From positions 2,108,001 to 2,172,000 of the forward strand of contig JAIXMP010000001.1 of assembly GCA_025677815.1 (NCBI GenBank): a stretch of 64,000 nt of DNA, in the 5' to 3' direction. The stretch is from Phascolomyces articulosus (lineage: Eukaryota > Mucoromycota > Mucoromycetes > Mucorales > Lichtheimiaceae). The notes beneath the pieces are model-generated. The model saw only the letters and a list, made by a program, of their open reading frames with translations. It ran no database searches and had not been told where the DNA came from. The position numbers were made by a program, and so were the translations under genes. Positions 12,086 to 24,171 of this stretch are shown here, piece by piece (within the stretch, counting starts at the first letter, position 1; each line of letters starts with the position of its first letter).

Positions 12086-12242
12086 ATAACTGCTATGGAT
12101 ATGGGTACACCTATCTCGTCAGTAATTCAAGGATATCTAGGAATCCAAATGTTCGTTGGATCAGTTTATGTTGCTGGTAAACTTATTTTTGTAGTTTCTA
12201 AATATATATTGTTTGACAGGATCCTTATTTGCAAAATATTAA
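12086..12242 (+). pseudogene. Relic of MFS transporter last exon (copy 1)
   Basis: Reads ITAMDMGTPISSVIQGYLGI and then QMFVGSVYVAGK, followed in a shifted frame by LTGSLFAKY and a stop. This aligns with the last exon of the intact transporter (ITSAIAAMGTPISAAIQQ, FGIQMFSGAVYVLGAM, LTGSLLAKY). The Thr-Pro-Asn-Asn-Gly segment is deleted and the end is frameshifted. No upstream exons are recognisable. It lies about 770 nt 5' of the intact gene in the same orientation and is interpreted as a dead tandem duplicate. Confidence 0.75.
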
Positions 12243-13011
12243 AAAAAAGGTATTATCAAATTATCATCATAATACCTACTCGTCCTAACATCATCATTCC
12301 ACTCATCCTAACTTCCTATTTATACAGAGTATATAATAATCACAAGCTTATATTCATATATGCATTATTTCGTAATAAATATAATAAATTACCAAAAAAA
12401 AAGATAATGACTCTATGTATAAAGATTCACAAGAAAGAAACATTCGCACATTCCTTATTTGGTGTTTTTCATTTTTTATTAAACATTTTTGGGAATGTGT
12501 ATTATATAATTATCCTGTCTTTATTGTAAAGGAATAATGGAATTGAATATATTCTATTTTTGTAAATGTTATACTAGAACCATCAAGAATATTTGTCATA
12601 TTTTGAGTAAAGATCGAAGAAAAAAAAAAGACAAAAGCAAAATAATACCGTGATAAATTCATTAGTAATCTGACAGCTTCTGCACACAGTAACAAGGCGA
12701 ATGAGAAATTCTCGGATTAACGTTAAACACACCCTCAGGGCGGAGTACAAGTATATTTTGTCCCACTTTAAATTTCTATTCACGAAAAAACGTTATGCCG
12801 AACTTGCGGATCAAGGAGAATTTACTTTTAACGAATCGAAGAAGAGTTTCTTGTTTTAAAACGATAGTGGGGTTAGATCATACAAAATAGAAACGTAACC
12901 TAATACCAACCTTACGGTAGTATAAATACTTCCCTCCTCTTTGTTCTTTCTTTTTTATTATTATCATTTTACATCCACCTTTTACTATTGTCTATAAAAT
13001 TTACGTAAATC
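12243..13011. other. Intergenic, promoter side of MFS transporter
   Basis: AT-rich and low complexity. The final 60 bases upstream of the transporter start are pyrimidine-rich, as seen before other start codons in this window. No further gene was recognised. Confidence 0.45.
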
Positions 13012-15285
13012 ATGACTTCTTCAACAATTCAATCTCAGGAAGATCATGATAATGATCTTACTGTCACTGCACCTCCTTACACTGGCGACGTTGATCTCGA
13101 GAAGGCTATCACTCGCACCTCCATGATAAATAAACAATCATCAAAAAAGATATGCCCTTATGACAAGAATGATCTTCCACCACATCATTTAGAAAAAATT
13201 TACACTGGTAAGCAGATTATTTTTTTTATTGGTATTGAAATAAAGTGTCACCAGTTATTCGTTTATTACATGCAATATTAAAGAATTTTATGCGAACTTC
13301 TCTCTATATTGTTTTTATTTTGTACAATAGACGAAACAAGCACTACCGATTCATCATCACGAAGCATTTCCCCAGATGACATTCCGGATGGTGGTTATGG
13401 TTGGTGGGTTATTATTTTTTTGTTTTTTTCACTACTATAAACGTAAAATGTAAAAGAAAACTGTTTTTTGTACTAATGATCACACTCATACCTTTTAAAT
13501 ATAGGGTAATAACTGTAGCTGGCTTTCTAGGATACTTTGTAATGTACGGGGTAACCAATCTATGGGGCCTTTTCTCCCAAGCATATGCTACGTCTGTGTT
13601 AGAAGGCAAAGCAACTACGCTGGAACTCATTACCATAGGGTCTCTCATTTTTGTGAGCATAAATATGTTTTCTCCACTCAGCAGTTTATTGGTTTCTCGA
13701 ATTGGCACACGCTTTACATATGGTTTAGGTGGATTTCTTATGTGCCTTGCCGTTATACTTGCTGGTTTCAGTACAGAAGTTTGGCATTTATATCTGACAC
13801 AAGGCTTACTTTTTGGGTTTGGTGGGTCATTCCTTTATATGGTAAGATTTAATTTCCTTTAGCACTTATTTTTAACAATAACAGTAACTCTAACAGCAAA
13901 TATCTTTTGCATATAAAATCACGTATCTATTTGTAGGCAGTAACTTCAGTAATACCACAATGGTGAGTAGCAATCCAGTCATAATTACAGCCATTTATTA
14001 TAACAACAAATGCTGTTAGTATTTAATGATGTAGAACTAATACAATAAATTTTTCATATATAAAGGTTTACAGCACGTCGCGGCACAGCGATGGGCATTA
14101 GTTCAGCAGGTTCAGGTATACTAATATTTAATGTTTGCAACATATATTAGAACAGCAGAATAAGAATATGTTATTGATACTCTTCTTGTCCATTTTCTAT
14201 TTTGATAGGGATCGGCGCATTAGCTTTAAGTCCAATGGTTTGTAGCTACAATTTCATTGCTATGTTTTTTATTTATTTTCTTTATTAAAAGTAAAAGAAC
14301 GACTACATTCTTACCTAAATCCCTATACTATTGTGTTATTATTATTATTTTTCTAGGTTAACTTTCTGATCATTGAGTACGGTCTGCCTTGGGCATACAG
14401 AATCCTTGGTTTCTTCTTACTGGGCATTTGTGCTATCGGTACAATCTTAATAAAGGATCGCCTCCCCAGATCGCAACGCAAAAACCTTCCTGTTAAGTCG
14501 CCCTTCCAATTATCAATGTTTAAAGATGTCAATTTTGTTATTTGGTTATTCGGATCTGTTATTTCTCTGATGGGATACTTGCCTCCATTGTTTTATTTAC
14601 CAAGTAAATACCACTGATTTATTTTAATCATATTTTGCCATTGTTGTATATCACCTACTGACTTTTTTTTTTAAAAAAAAAAACAGAATACGCTGCAGAG
14701 ATTGGGATAAATCAAACAGATGCTTCTAATTTACTGGCTATTTTGAGTGCCATGAACGCAGTGGGTCGCATTGGATTAGGGTTTGTTGCAGACAAGGTTG
14801 GTCGCCTGAATATGTTCATCATTGTGTCAGTATTATCTGGTGCATTTTCTTTTGTCATTTGGCAGTTCGCTATTTCCTATAATATACTTTTGGTTTTCTG
14901 TATTCTCTGGGGCGCCACTTCTGGCCTATATTATGCATTGGTATGTTTATTATTATTATTTAATATATAAAAATCATAGTATCAATAATATCATTATAAA
15001 TTTTAGTGATTAATGTTATTATTTTTTTAAAAAAAAAAATAGGCTGCGCCCATTACCGTATGTATTGTTGGTTCACATAATATTTCGGGAGGCTTGTCCA
15101 TTCTTTTCATTACAAGTGCTATCGCAGCCATGGGAACACCGATTTCTGCAGCTATCCAACAGATAACACCCAATAATGGATATTTTGGTATTCAAATGTT
15201 TTCTGGCGCAGTTTATGTATTAGGAGCAATGATTTGTATATACCTCAAGTATCGGTTGACAGGCTCATTATTGGCCAAATATTAA
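13012..15285 (+). CDS. Monocarboxylate-transporter-like MFS permease (484 aa, 9 exons)
   Basis: Exons: 13012-13207, 13331-13403, 13505-13841, 13937-13962, 14066-14115, 14209-14237, 14357-14603, 14687-14940, 15043-15285. They total 1455 nt in one frame. The acidic cytosolic N-terminus is followed by DGGYGWVITVAGFLGYF, the hallmark first helix of the SLC16/MCT family. RFTYGLGG, ARRGTAMGISSAGSGIG and GRIGLGFVADKVGR are typical MFS loop motifs. Twelve helices are inferred. Fungal members (Mch-type) move monocarboxylates, riboflavin or related small acids, and the substrate cannot be read from sequence. Small exons of 26 and 29 nt encode parts of helices. Flanked on both sides by decayed copies of its own last exon, so it is the survivor of a tandem array. 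Confidence 0.88.
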
Positions 15286-15675
15286 TTTTAATACCCAAGC
15301 ATTTACTATTACTTTTCCTAGCCTTACATTGTTACATATATATCCTACATACTTTGCATCATTCATTTAATCATCATTTACATTATAATGTTTTATTGTA
15401 TTCTAATACCATTTTTCAAATAAAAATTACCTTTATTTCTCTAGAAAGAATATGATGAGTCTATATTAATTTGATTTATATATACACAGAATCATGCAAT
15501 TACTATAAGCGTGAATTTCTACCTACAAAATACATGTCACCGTCATTAATGTCCTTTACCTTACAGAAACGATGACTATGGGTCTTATGCCTACAAATAC
15601 CAAAAGCTATTGCAGGTAAATCTCCAGTCGCAAAATTAGAGATACTCCAGGATTATCTCTTACATTTCTTTTCAG

Positions 15676-15847
15676 CTCCATTGCCGCTCTTGGAACACCT
15701 ATCGCAACAGTCGTTCGGCGGGTTACTCCAAACAATGGATATTTTGAAATCCAGATGTTTTCCAGTTCGGTTTACATTTGTGGACCCATGATATGTTTAT
15801 TTTTAAAGTATTGATTGACTGGTTCATTATTATTATCAAAAATTTAA
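15676..15847 (+). pseudogene. Relic of MFS transporter last exon (copy 3)
   Basis: Preceded by a good acceptor (TTTTCAG) and reads SIAALGTPIATVVRRVTPNN, then GYFEIQMFSSSVYICGPMIC and LFLKY. An in-frame TGA sits where the intact protein has Arg, and LTGSLLLSKI with a second stop follows. It aligns residue for residue with the intact last exon at 15043-15285. No other exons are clear between 15286 and 15675, although a short coding-like piece may lie near 15570-15620. Dead 3' tandem duplicate. Confidence 0.8.
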
Positions 15848-16372
15848 TGAGGATGTCATCTTGAATATCGTTATTGTGTAAATACCCCCACTATATCCCC
15901 ACAAATACTATTTTTTGTATTATATTACGTGTTATAGATTTATAATTATCTTATATTACTATAGAAAAGCATGTGTCTGTATAACTATTGTATATCTATT
16001 ATTTTATAGGATACAATAGTAAATTAATCTCGTGGATATATACAACGAGGTCGAAATTATATCCACTTGAAAGTGAAAATAATTCGAAATGTTGATATAA
16101 TATCCTAAGCTATTCTTTTCTCGGTATAATCATTACAACTTATCACTTTTTAAAACATCTTTGAAATACAAATATAAAAACCAATTACTCAAAGTACTAA
16201 TGATGGATACCCTTAGATGTTTGTTATTTTATACCGCGAATTTCCTGTCGCAAGAGAATGCATATTAATATATTGGTCTAATAATTTCGCATAAAAAAAC
16301 CAGGGTGTCATCAAATCCCGCACACGCGCTACCCATTGTTGTACCTCACACCTACATCTTTTTTTTTATATC

Positions 16373-19300
16373 ATGAGATCATTTGTATCGCGTTTGAGAT
16401 CTAATCCAGTAACAACGCAATTACGTGTTTCAACAAAATGCACACCAGCAAGACCATTGCTTCGTGTTCGAGAGATCCCACGATCATTTACTACTCAATC
16501 ACTTCGATCGTCGACTTTATTGACTCAACAACAATCGCTTAAAGGCCATGGAATTAGTGGATTTCATACTTCTCATGTAATTTCAGCCGCGATCCCGAAA
16601 CACACAAATCGTCTTGTAAATGAAAAAAGTCCCTATCTTTTGGTATATATTACTTTTTTTTTGCTTTGATAGTTGTATAAAGGATATATTGTATTAACTA
16701 ATTTTTCTGCACGCTTTATTTTTTTTCTTATAATAGCAACATGGTAAGGTGATACAGATTTTGGGTGCTATGATGTTTTATGCTTTATCTAATCACTATA
16801 ATATATTTTCTGTTTTTTAGCACATAACCCTGTACGTTGAAAAAGATTCATAAAAATAAGAAAAATAAAATGGATATTTATGAAGGAACTTTCTTTTCTC
16901 AACGTTAATTGAACTCTTTTTTATTGATAATTTAGGTTGATTGGTACCCATGGAGTAAAGAAGCATTTGAAAAGGCTATCAATGAAAACAAGCCTATTTT
17001 CTTGAGTATCGGTTATAGCACTTGCCAGTAAAGTATTGTTTCACAAAAAGATTATAAATGATTTAAGAATTTTGACTGATGATATGCAACAAATAGTTGG
17101 TGCCACGTTATGGAGCATGAATCATTTGAAAATGAAGAAACTGCTAAATATATGAACGAACACTTTATCAATATTAAAGGTAATTTATATCGTCAGTATC
17201 GAACTGCATTAAAGATAGATTGGATCTAACGGAGCTTTTTTTCAAAAAACAACAACATAATTAGTGGATAGAGAAGAAAATCCAGCGGTTGACAAGCTTT
17301 ACATGACTTACATCCAATTGATTAGTGGACGTGGGGGTTGGCCGATGTCTGTATTCCTTACTCCTGATCTAGCACCCTTTTTCGGTGGCACCTATTTCCC
17401 ACCCGGTGATCAGTATGGAACGCCAGGTTTCCGTACATTGTTGCAACGTGTAGTTGAAATTTGGGAAGGAGCAGAAGATAAGATTAGAGAAGATGCCGAT
17501 TCAACTATAGCTCAACTCCGTGCTTATGCTGATTCGGATCCATTGGACTTGGAAAATGCCGGTACACTCATCCATCCAGATCATATCATACCAGCTGCTT
17601 ATAAACATTTCGATACAGCATTTGATGCTGAAGAAGGTGGATTTACAGCTGCTCCCAAGTTTCCTACCCCTGTTCAAGTGCAATTCTTGTTTGAATATTT
17701 TGCTTATAATCAAAAGAACGAAGAGAATGCTCAAGATGCCAAAAAAGCACTTGATATGGCATTGTTCACTCTCAAGGTATATATACACGCTTACTTTTAT
17801 TATTTTATTTGCATAATTTTGATTATGTATTGACTTTATTATGACCTTGCAATCATTAGAAAATAGCAATGGGCGGTATTCGTGGTAAGATATTTATATA
17901 TATATAGTTTATGGAAGAACAATGTTTTTATTGTTATATGTGAATAGTATAATAATCATTTGAATGGATAAATATAGACCATATTGGCAGTGGGTTCCAT
18001 AGGTAAGTTTACTTTTTTTTGTTAATTTGCTACTTTTCCATGCTATTACCTTTGAACCATGGATTAATTAAATCACTTTGTTTCCCTATATAACAGATAT
18101 AGTACAGATAAATACTGGCATGTGCCTCATTTTGAAAAGATGCTTTATGATCAAGCTCAATTGCTTTCTGCCTATACGTCCGCTTATTTGATTTCTAGGG
18201 ATCAAGGTTTTGCAGATGTAGCTAAAGATATCGTCAAGTATGTTTCACAAGATCTTCAAAATCCTACTGGTGGTTTCTACTCTGCTGAAGACGCAGACTC
18301 ACTTCCTACCGCTCAATCTTCAAAGAAACTGGGTATTATCTCATTCCATAATTAGTATGACGAGATTTTGGTGGTTCGCATTTTTACTCATACATTGGAC
18401 AACATATTGGTTTTTGTAGAAGGAGCTTTCTATGTTTGGGAAATGCAACAGCTAGAAGAGATTCTTGGATCTAATGCGGCCAAAGTCTTTAATAAATATT
18501 ATGGTGTTCATAAGGATGGAAATGTTGATCCTGCTCAAGATCCACAGAATGAGCTTGTGATGCAGGTAAAAAAGGAATAGAAGCAATTGTCATTTTATTT
18601 ATATGCGGATTTTATATTTACACTTTTTTCTCTATCTGGGGATGGGGATTTGTATATAGAATGTGTTAGCTGAACAAGAGTCAGTCGATGATGTCGCTAA
18701 AGAATTAGGTATGACTGCTGAAGAAGTAGGCTCTATTCTTCAAGAATCCAAGTCAAAATTGAAAAAATTCAGAGAGGAATATCGACCAAAGCCTCATTGT
18801 GATGATAAGGTAACAATATATTATAAATATCCGATTGTTTAACCCTTATTATTTTTTACAAACCAAATTATAAACTTAATGCTAACTGAGAACTCAATGT
18901 AGATATTGACATCATGGAACGGTAAATCTAATATGACGATAAAAGATAGGGAAGGGAGTCGGAAATGGTTTGTTTTTGGAGGAATATGATTTGGATATAA
19001 CATTTCTATTATTGGATATACAGGATTGATGATTTCTGGTTTGGCTCAAGCAGCCAATGCCTTTCGAGACAATGATATTTTAAATCTTGCAACCAATGCT
19101 GCTGATTTTATCCATAATGAATTATATGTTCCAAAATCAGGTGTACTTTTGCGTAGTTACAGATCTGGTGCTTCTGATATTGAAGGTTTCCTAGACGATT
19201 ACAGGTAATGCAATGATTACTTCTTTAAATACTTTGATTATTTAATATAAAAAATAAATCTAATCATAAGTGCACGTGAAATCTCGAAAATAACCATGAT

Positions 19301-20189
19301 TATAGTTACATGATCCAAGGTCTTTTGGATTTATATGAAGCAACTTATGATGAGAAATGGATCAGCTGGGCTTATGACCTTCAACAAAAGCAAAACGAAT
19401 TGTTCTATGATAATGACAAGGGTGGTTTCTTTAATGCACAAGCAACCGACAAGAGTGTTCTTGTTCGACTTAAGGATGGTAATTGCATATGGTGATTGAG
19501 ATTTTGTTATAAAACTGGCATTCATATATATAACCACTTATTGAATAATGATTCCTCTTTTTTATTTTTTAGAACAAGATGGTGCTGAACCTTCAGCGTA
19601 AGTAAGATGATGAATAAATGGATTACAAGCACTCAATCTATCTCCCTCTATGAAAAAAAGAACTAATACATTATGTGCCTATTTCTTTCTAAATATATAT
19701 AGCAATGCAGTATCTTTAAGAAATCTTGTTAGACTTGGAACGATTCTGGAACAAGAAGATTATGTAGTGAAGGCTAGAAACACTATTGGCTCCTTCGCCA
19801 CAAGTGTTTCCAAGTTCCCATTTGCAATGCCTACTCTTTTGGGATCGTTCCTTCTTATGGTGAACGGTGTCAAACAGGTACTGGAGGTTCTATTAATCAT
19901 CCAATTGGATACAGTACATAGTCTCATCTCTTCCTTTTCTATTTATTAGATTGTTTTGACAGGAGACGATGAAGCTCAATTGGAACCTTTTAAGCAAATC
20001 ATTTCCCAAGCATTTGTACCCAATAAGATTTCTGTTCAAGCTAAAAAGGGTGGACTTATTGCTGAAAAGAACCCTATTGTTGCACAATTAGCAGAAGACG
20101 ATAAGGTAGCAGCCTATATTTGTGAGAATTTTACTTGTGGATTACCCGTTCAAGACGTCAATGAATTTAGAGCCAAGATTGAATCATAA
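16373..20189 (+). CDS. SPATA20/DUF255 thioredoxin-domain protein, mitochondrial-type (789 aa, 17 exons)
   Basis: Exons: 16373-16642, 16737-16743, 16821-16831, 16936-17027, 17097-17179, 17265-17776, 17860-17884, 17978-18002, 18097-18332, 18420-18565, 18660-18809, 18903-18921, 19024-19204, 19306-19478, 19573-19597, 19703-19877, 19950-20189. The sum is 2370 nt, in frame, and matches the size of human SPATA20. The first 60 residues are Arg/Ser-rich without acids, a likely mitochondrial presequence. Then come SPYLLQHAHNPVDWYPW, the thioredoxin-like [14 protein letters not shown] motif, [25 protein letters not shown] and [14 protein letters not shown], all signatures of the YyaL/SPATA20 family. The rest resembles an alpha/alpha toroid (six-hairpin glycosidase-like). 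Biochemical role is unsettled in the family. Exons 2 and 3 are microexons of 7 and 11 nt. Confidence 0.93.
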
Positions 20190-20397
20190 ATAAAAGAATA
20201 AAGACGTATAAATAATAAAACAACTTTCTTTATTTATTTTTTTTGTTGGCTAAGATAATGGTCAAAAAAATAGATTGGACAAAGAAAGTTATAGTAACAT
20301 GAGGAATTTGATTTATGAAATTATCAGTAAAAACGGATTTGACCATATTAAAAGACACAATGCACATATATTGGATAACAATATTATACCGTCTTGT

Positions 20398-20697
20398 TTA
20401 GCAAGTGTAATCCACTTTACATTGTCTACACCAATAACCACAGTTGCCAGAGCAACATCCGCTTGCTACACACGAAGCAGGGAGACAATCACCTATAATT
20501 TTATATATAAAAGATTGACACATTTATATTATTATTGATTATTTTTTTACCAGAGTGGTAATACAATATTCTACTATCCACATCATGCACTTACGCTCAA
20601 CAAGATGGTGAAGAGGAGCAGCTTCTTCTTCAACAGGAACACCTCTGACGGCTACAACGGTAACACCCAATAAAGCAAGAACAGCAACGAGTTTCAT
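20398..20697 (-). CDS. Small secreted cysteine-rich peptide (65 aa, 8 Cys)
   Basis: Two exons, 20697-20595 and 20492-20398, totalling 198 nt. Residues 1-20 are a signal peptide (MKLVAVLALLGVTVVAVRG). A short acidic propeptide-like segment follows (VPVEEEAAPLHHLVER), then a compact domain whose eight cysteines are spaced C-x4-C-x4-CC-x3-C-x3-C-x2-C-x5-C, ending at the last Cys before the stop. The intron falls inside the Arg codon at the pro/mature boundary, a modular structure typical of secreted disulfide-rich peptides. Without splicing the frame ends at 20539 with no cysteines. Antimicrobial, knottin-like, signalling or surface functions are all possible; no family match was recognised. It converges with the SPATA20 gene. 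Confidence 0.72.
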
Positions 20698-21253
20698 TAT
20701 TATTATTTTAGACAGAAGATGGATACGTTGTGAATATTTGATTGTATAATAGAAACATTTTTCAAACAAGCTAAAGATGTTCCCCTTTTATATTGTTTTT
20801 TTTTTTCATGGACTGTGATTTTCTTTTATTGACATTTTCCTTATATCATAATATATATTTAGATATAGCAGCTTACTATGTAATGTCGCTTATTTACAGC
20901 TCCTACTAACAATATAGATACCTATCCATCCAAAGGAATAATCATTGGTGCTTGTGTAATATAAGCTGTAACTTGTATTAGTAGGTGACTACGTCAAAGC
21001 ATGTACGTCAGTTTAACAACATTGTATAAAACAAAGCATGTGTTTACTTTTAATTAGTAGAAGGAAGAAAAATATATAACTTTCGGTTCCATTTTAAAGG
21101 TGACCAATTCATGCTTTTGCGTAGTGTTGCGCAATTAATAAACATACATTACTATTCGTAGAAGTAAATTTAAATTTGGATATTACAAGGATTACATAAT
21201 AATAATGTATACAAACGTTTTAATATATATATTTTAATTCCATTTTTTGTGTA

Positions 21254-24171
21254 TTATACATTAAAGTTACAGACGACACGATAAGTTTGACCACGAATAA
21301 CAGCTTCCACTCTCAACTCCACTTCACCAAAATACATCTATGAAAATGGACAAAAATATATTCACCAGGGTTTTAGTTGACCTATATGAAAATGCTACAA
21401 AATGGAATGGCGTGGTTTTGTTCTTACCTTGATGATCAATTCAATTTGTTCTCCTTCCACCGCATCGGGTATCTCGGGCATGGGAATTTCAAAGTGAAAC
21501 ACTTTTCGTACACCAGATTGTAAAGTATATCTAGGCTCATCTTCGGTATTGGCTGCAAAAAACGTACATTCAGTAGGGCAAGGGTAAAATGTGGTATATT
21601 TTTGGGTCACGCAGCTGTCAATATCTATATAAATGAAATGGAAACGTATGTGTCAATTATTTACTTTAAGGAGTAAATATAAGAAGTATCCTGTCCTACT
21701 TCTTTGAACTCTATTCTCATGGTTCAATAATTTTTTTTTGTTTATACCTAATGGTTCACCACGTTTAACAAAGACTGAGAAACGATTATCGCATCGAATA
21801 CTTCCATCTCTTCTCACGATTTTATATTCTTCAGGATCAATACCATCCACAAAAGTATTGGTAATGTCAATACCATACCAATATCTTGGTACACGGGTGG
21901 TAACCTTGGTAGGGTTCATTCCAAAATATGCTGCACCACGTGCCACGGCCAATTCTATGATTTTGGAACCAGTGTTAGATCAATAAAACATACACTTCTT
22001 TGAAATTTCATGCAAAGGTTTGCATGTGGACACATTTGGTACCCATATATATATATATATATACCTGCACGATAAGGTGTGACCACCTTGATATTATATC
22101 TCTTGTATTCTTCGGTAATTCGGCTTTGAAGGTATTGTGAAGCACCAAAACCACCCACAGTGAAAATAGCTTTCAGGTTATGTGTTTGTTGCCTTTGTTT
22201 ATGAACAAGGGCAAGAACTTCTTGTACTACAGGTTCAAACACCTTTTCTTTTAGTTCTTCCACAGAGAAGCGTAATACGCCTTCATCCAAACCAATATCA
22301 GGATTGGTATGTTCCGTAGTACCCAGGTTCAATGGCAAATTCATAAATAAAGCGTCGGTTCCATCAAAAGAAGGTTTCAAAGTATCTAAAATCGCATATC
22401 ACGAAAAAAAAAAGATATTACACAAAAATAGAAAACTACCATTTTAGTCACATCCATCCGAAATTACCAAACAAAGTAATCTACTTCAATATTCCTTCTC
22501 CTTTCATCATCAAGCCTGGAACACTACTTTTTTTATATTACCTATAAAGTTTTCCATCATGTTCTCCAATGCAGCTGGTGGGATGTTATCAACAAGTTTC
22601 TTGAGCTTGCTTCGCAAGAGTTTACGCATTCGTTTATCGACAAAAGCGGATCCACATGATTTTCCCATTCCTTTTGTGCTTTCCTTGAATTGACGATTTC
22701 CTTCAGAATCCATTTTTACACTAAATACAATTAAATCGACCGTGCCACCTTATTTTTCCAATTTAGTTATTGTGAGCTCTCATCCATTCCATAAAATACA
22801 TTGAATCCTTTGTGATTCTTCTTTGAAAGATATTTGATTTTTAATAATAACGACAAACAGGTTACGTACCTCCAGCATCACAAATCATAAATTCATCACC
22901 ATCCTTCATATCAAATTGCTCACACGTTTTTTCACAATAAATTGCTGCAGCTTCTGGTTCTGAGATAAGCATTAATCGATCATGATGATCATCTTCGTTT
23001 ATGATTCCTGCAAGAATAGCTGCATCACGCATAGCTTGTTTGGATTTATCAGACCACATGGCAGGAACCTGGATTATACTTTTTACGGTTATGACACGAA
23101 GTATCATATATACTCTCCTTCTTTCTGAATGTTTTGATTTTTTCTCTCTCTTTCTCTTACCGTAATACAATAACGATACTGTCCTTCAAATTGTTGAGCA
23201 AAGCCTCTCTTCATTTCCGTTAACACGTTATTATGGAATTCGCGTAGATAATCTGTCATTATATATATATATATATCAATAGGAGATTCAATACATGAGC
23301 ATCACAAAATAGATATTACTCACCTGCAATAACGTTGACAGGTTTAAATCCACCAGGAATAGGTTTAAATACACCATTCAAACTGTCATCAAGATATAAT
23401 TTGTATTGTTGTAATAACAAATAATTGGTGTTGGATGGAGCTTTTTGACGCTCCAATCGTGCTGCATTACCCCATGCTGCTAAAGTCTATACAAATTATA
23501 CAATCCCTCATACTTCTTGTCAGTTAAACAAAGATCTACTTGTTCTTTTTGGTATCTTTTCTTCGATCCATACCCGAGTATCACCATTATACAACTAATA
23601 AATTAAAATATTTCAATCAGTATGCAAAAAGTAGTTTCTTTTATATTCTTATGATTCTCTCACAAAGCAAGAATTGAGACTTACACTGATCGTTGGTGCC
23701 TAATGATAGTAACAAAAAGAAGAAAAATAAAGAATTTAGACTAATAAGTATATATAATTTCACATATATTTAGGATCCATGTCCCGGACCATTTTTTATT
23801 CTTCTTTTTCGTTCCCACAAAAATACACTGTTTCTTACTTTTGGATATCTAAAACCTGATTGTCTTGGCCTATCACATGTAATTAGAATCTCGATTTAGA
23901 TTTTGAATTCTAACACTATTTAAACTCTGTCTTTATTACATAGAAAAAAAAGAGATTCTTTTTTACCATGTAGTAATGTCTGTAACTTCTTGTTCTGTAA
24001 CGATACCATACGCAGCGCCACTATAAGTGGTACCTGAAAAGCAAGGGGTATGTGGTGTGGGGGTTAGTAGGAGTTAGTAATAAATATAAATGCATAAAAA
24101 AAACTTTGTAACTTACCAAAATCAATGCCAACAACGACGCGATAATCACTCAATGGATCCGAAGAGGCCAT
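21254..24171 (-). CDS. HSPA12-like Hsp70-family ATPase (552 aa, 13 exons)
   Basis: Exons: 24171-24117, 24033-23967, 23869-23839, 23699-23685, 23594-23574, 23486-23324, 23252-23161, 23068-22870, 22748-22542, 22385-22065, 21954-21748, 21624-21428, 21337-21254. The sum is 1659 nt in one frame. The actin-like ATPase fold shows phosphate-1 VVVGIDFGTTYSGAAYG (residues 12-28), the EPEAAAIYC segment, phosphate-2 ICDAGGGTVDLIVF and the adenosine motif FTVGGFGASQYLQ. It ends in a short beta-rich tail (VVCNFNV) instead of the canonical Hsp70 substrate domain with EEVD. That fits the divergent HSPA12 branch, which is expanded in zygomycete fungi. Clients are unknown. Exons 3-5 are only 31, 15 and 21 nt. 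The start at MASSDPLSDY is chosen because the upstream in-frame Met lies in unconserved sequence. Confidence 0.9.
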
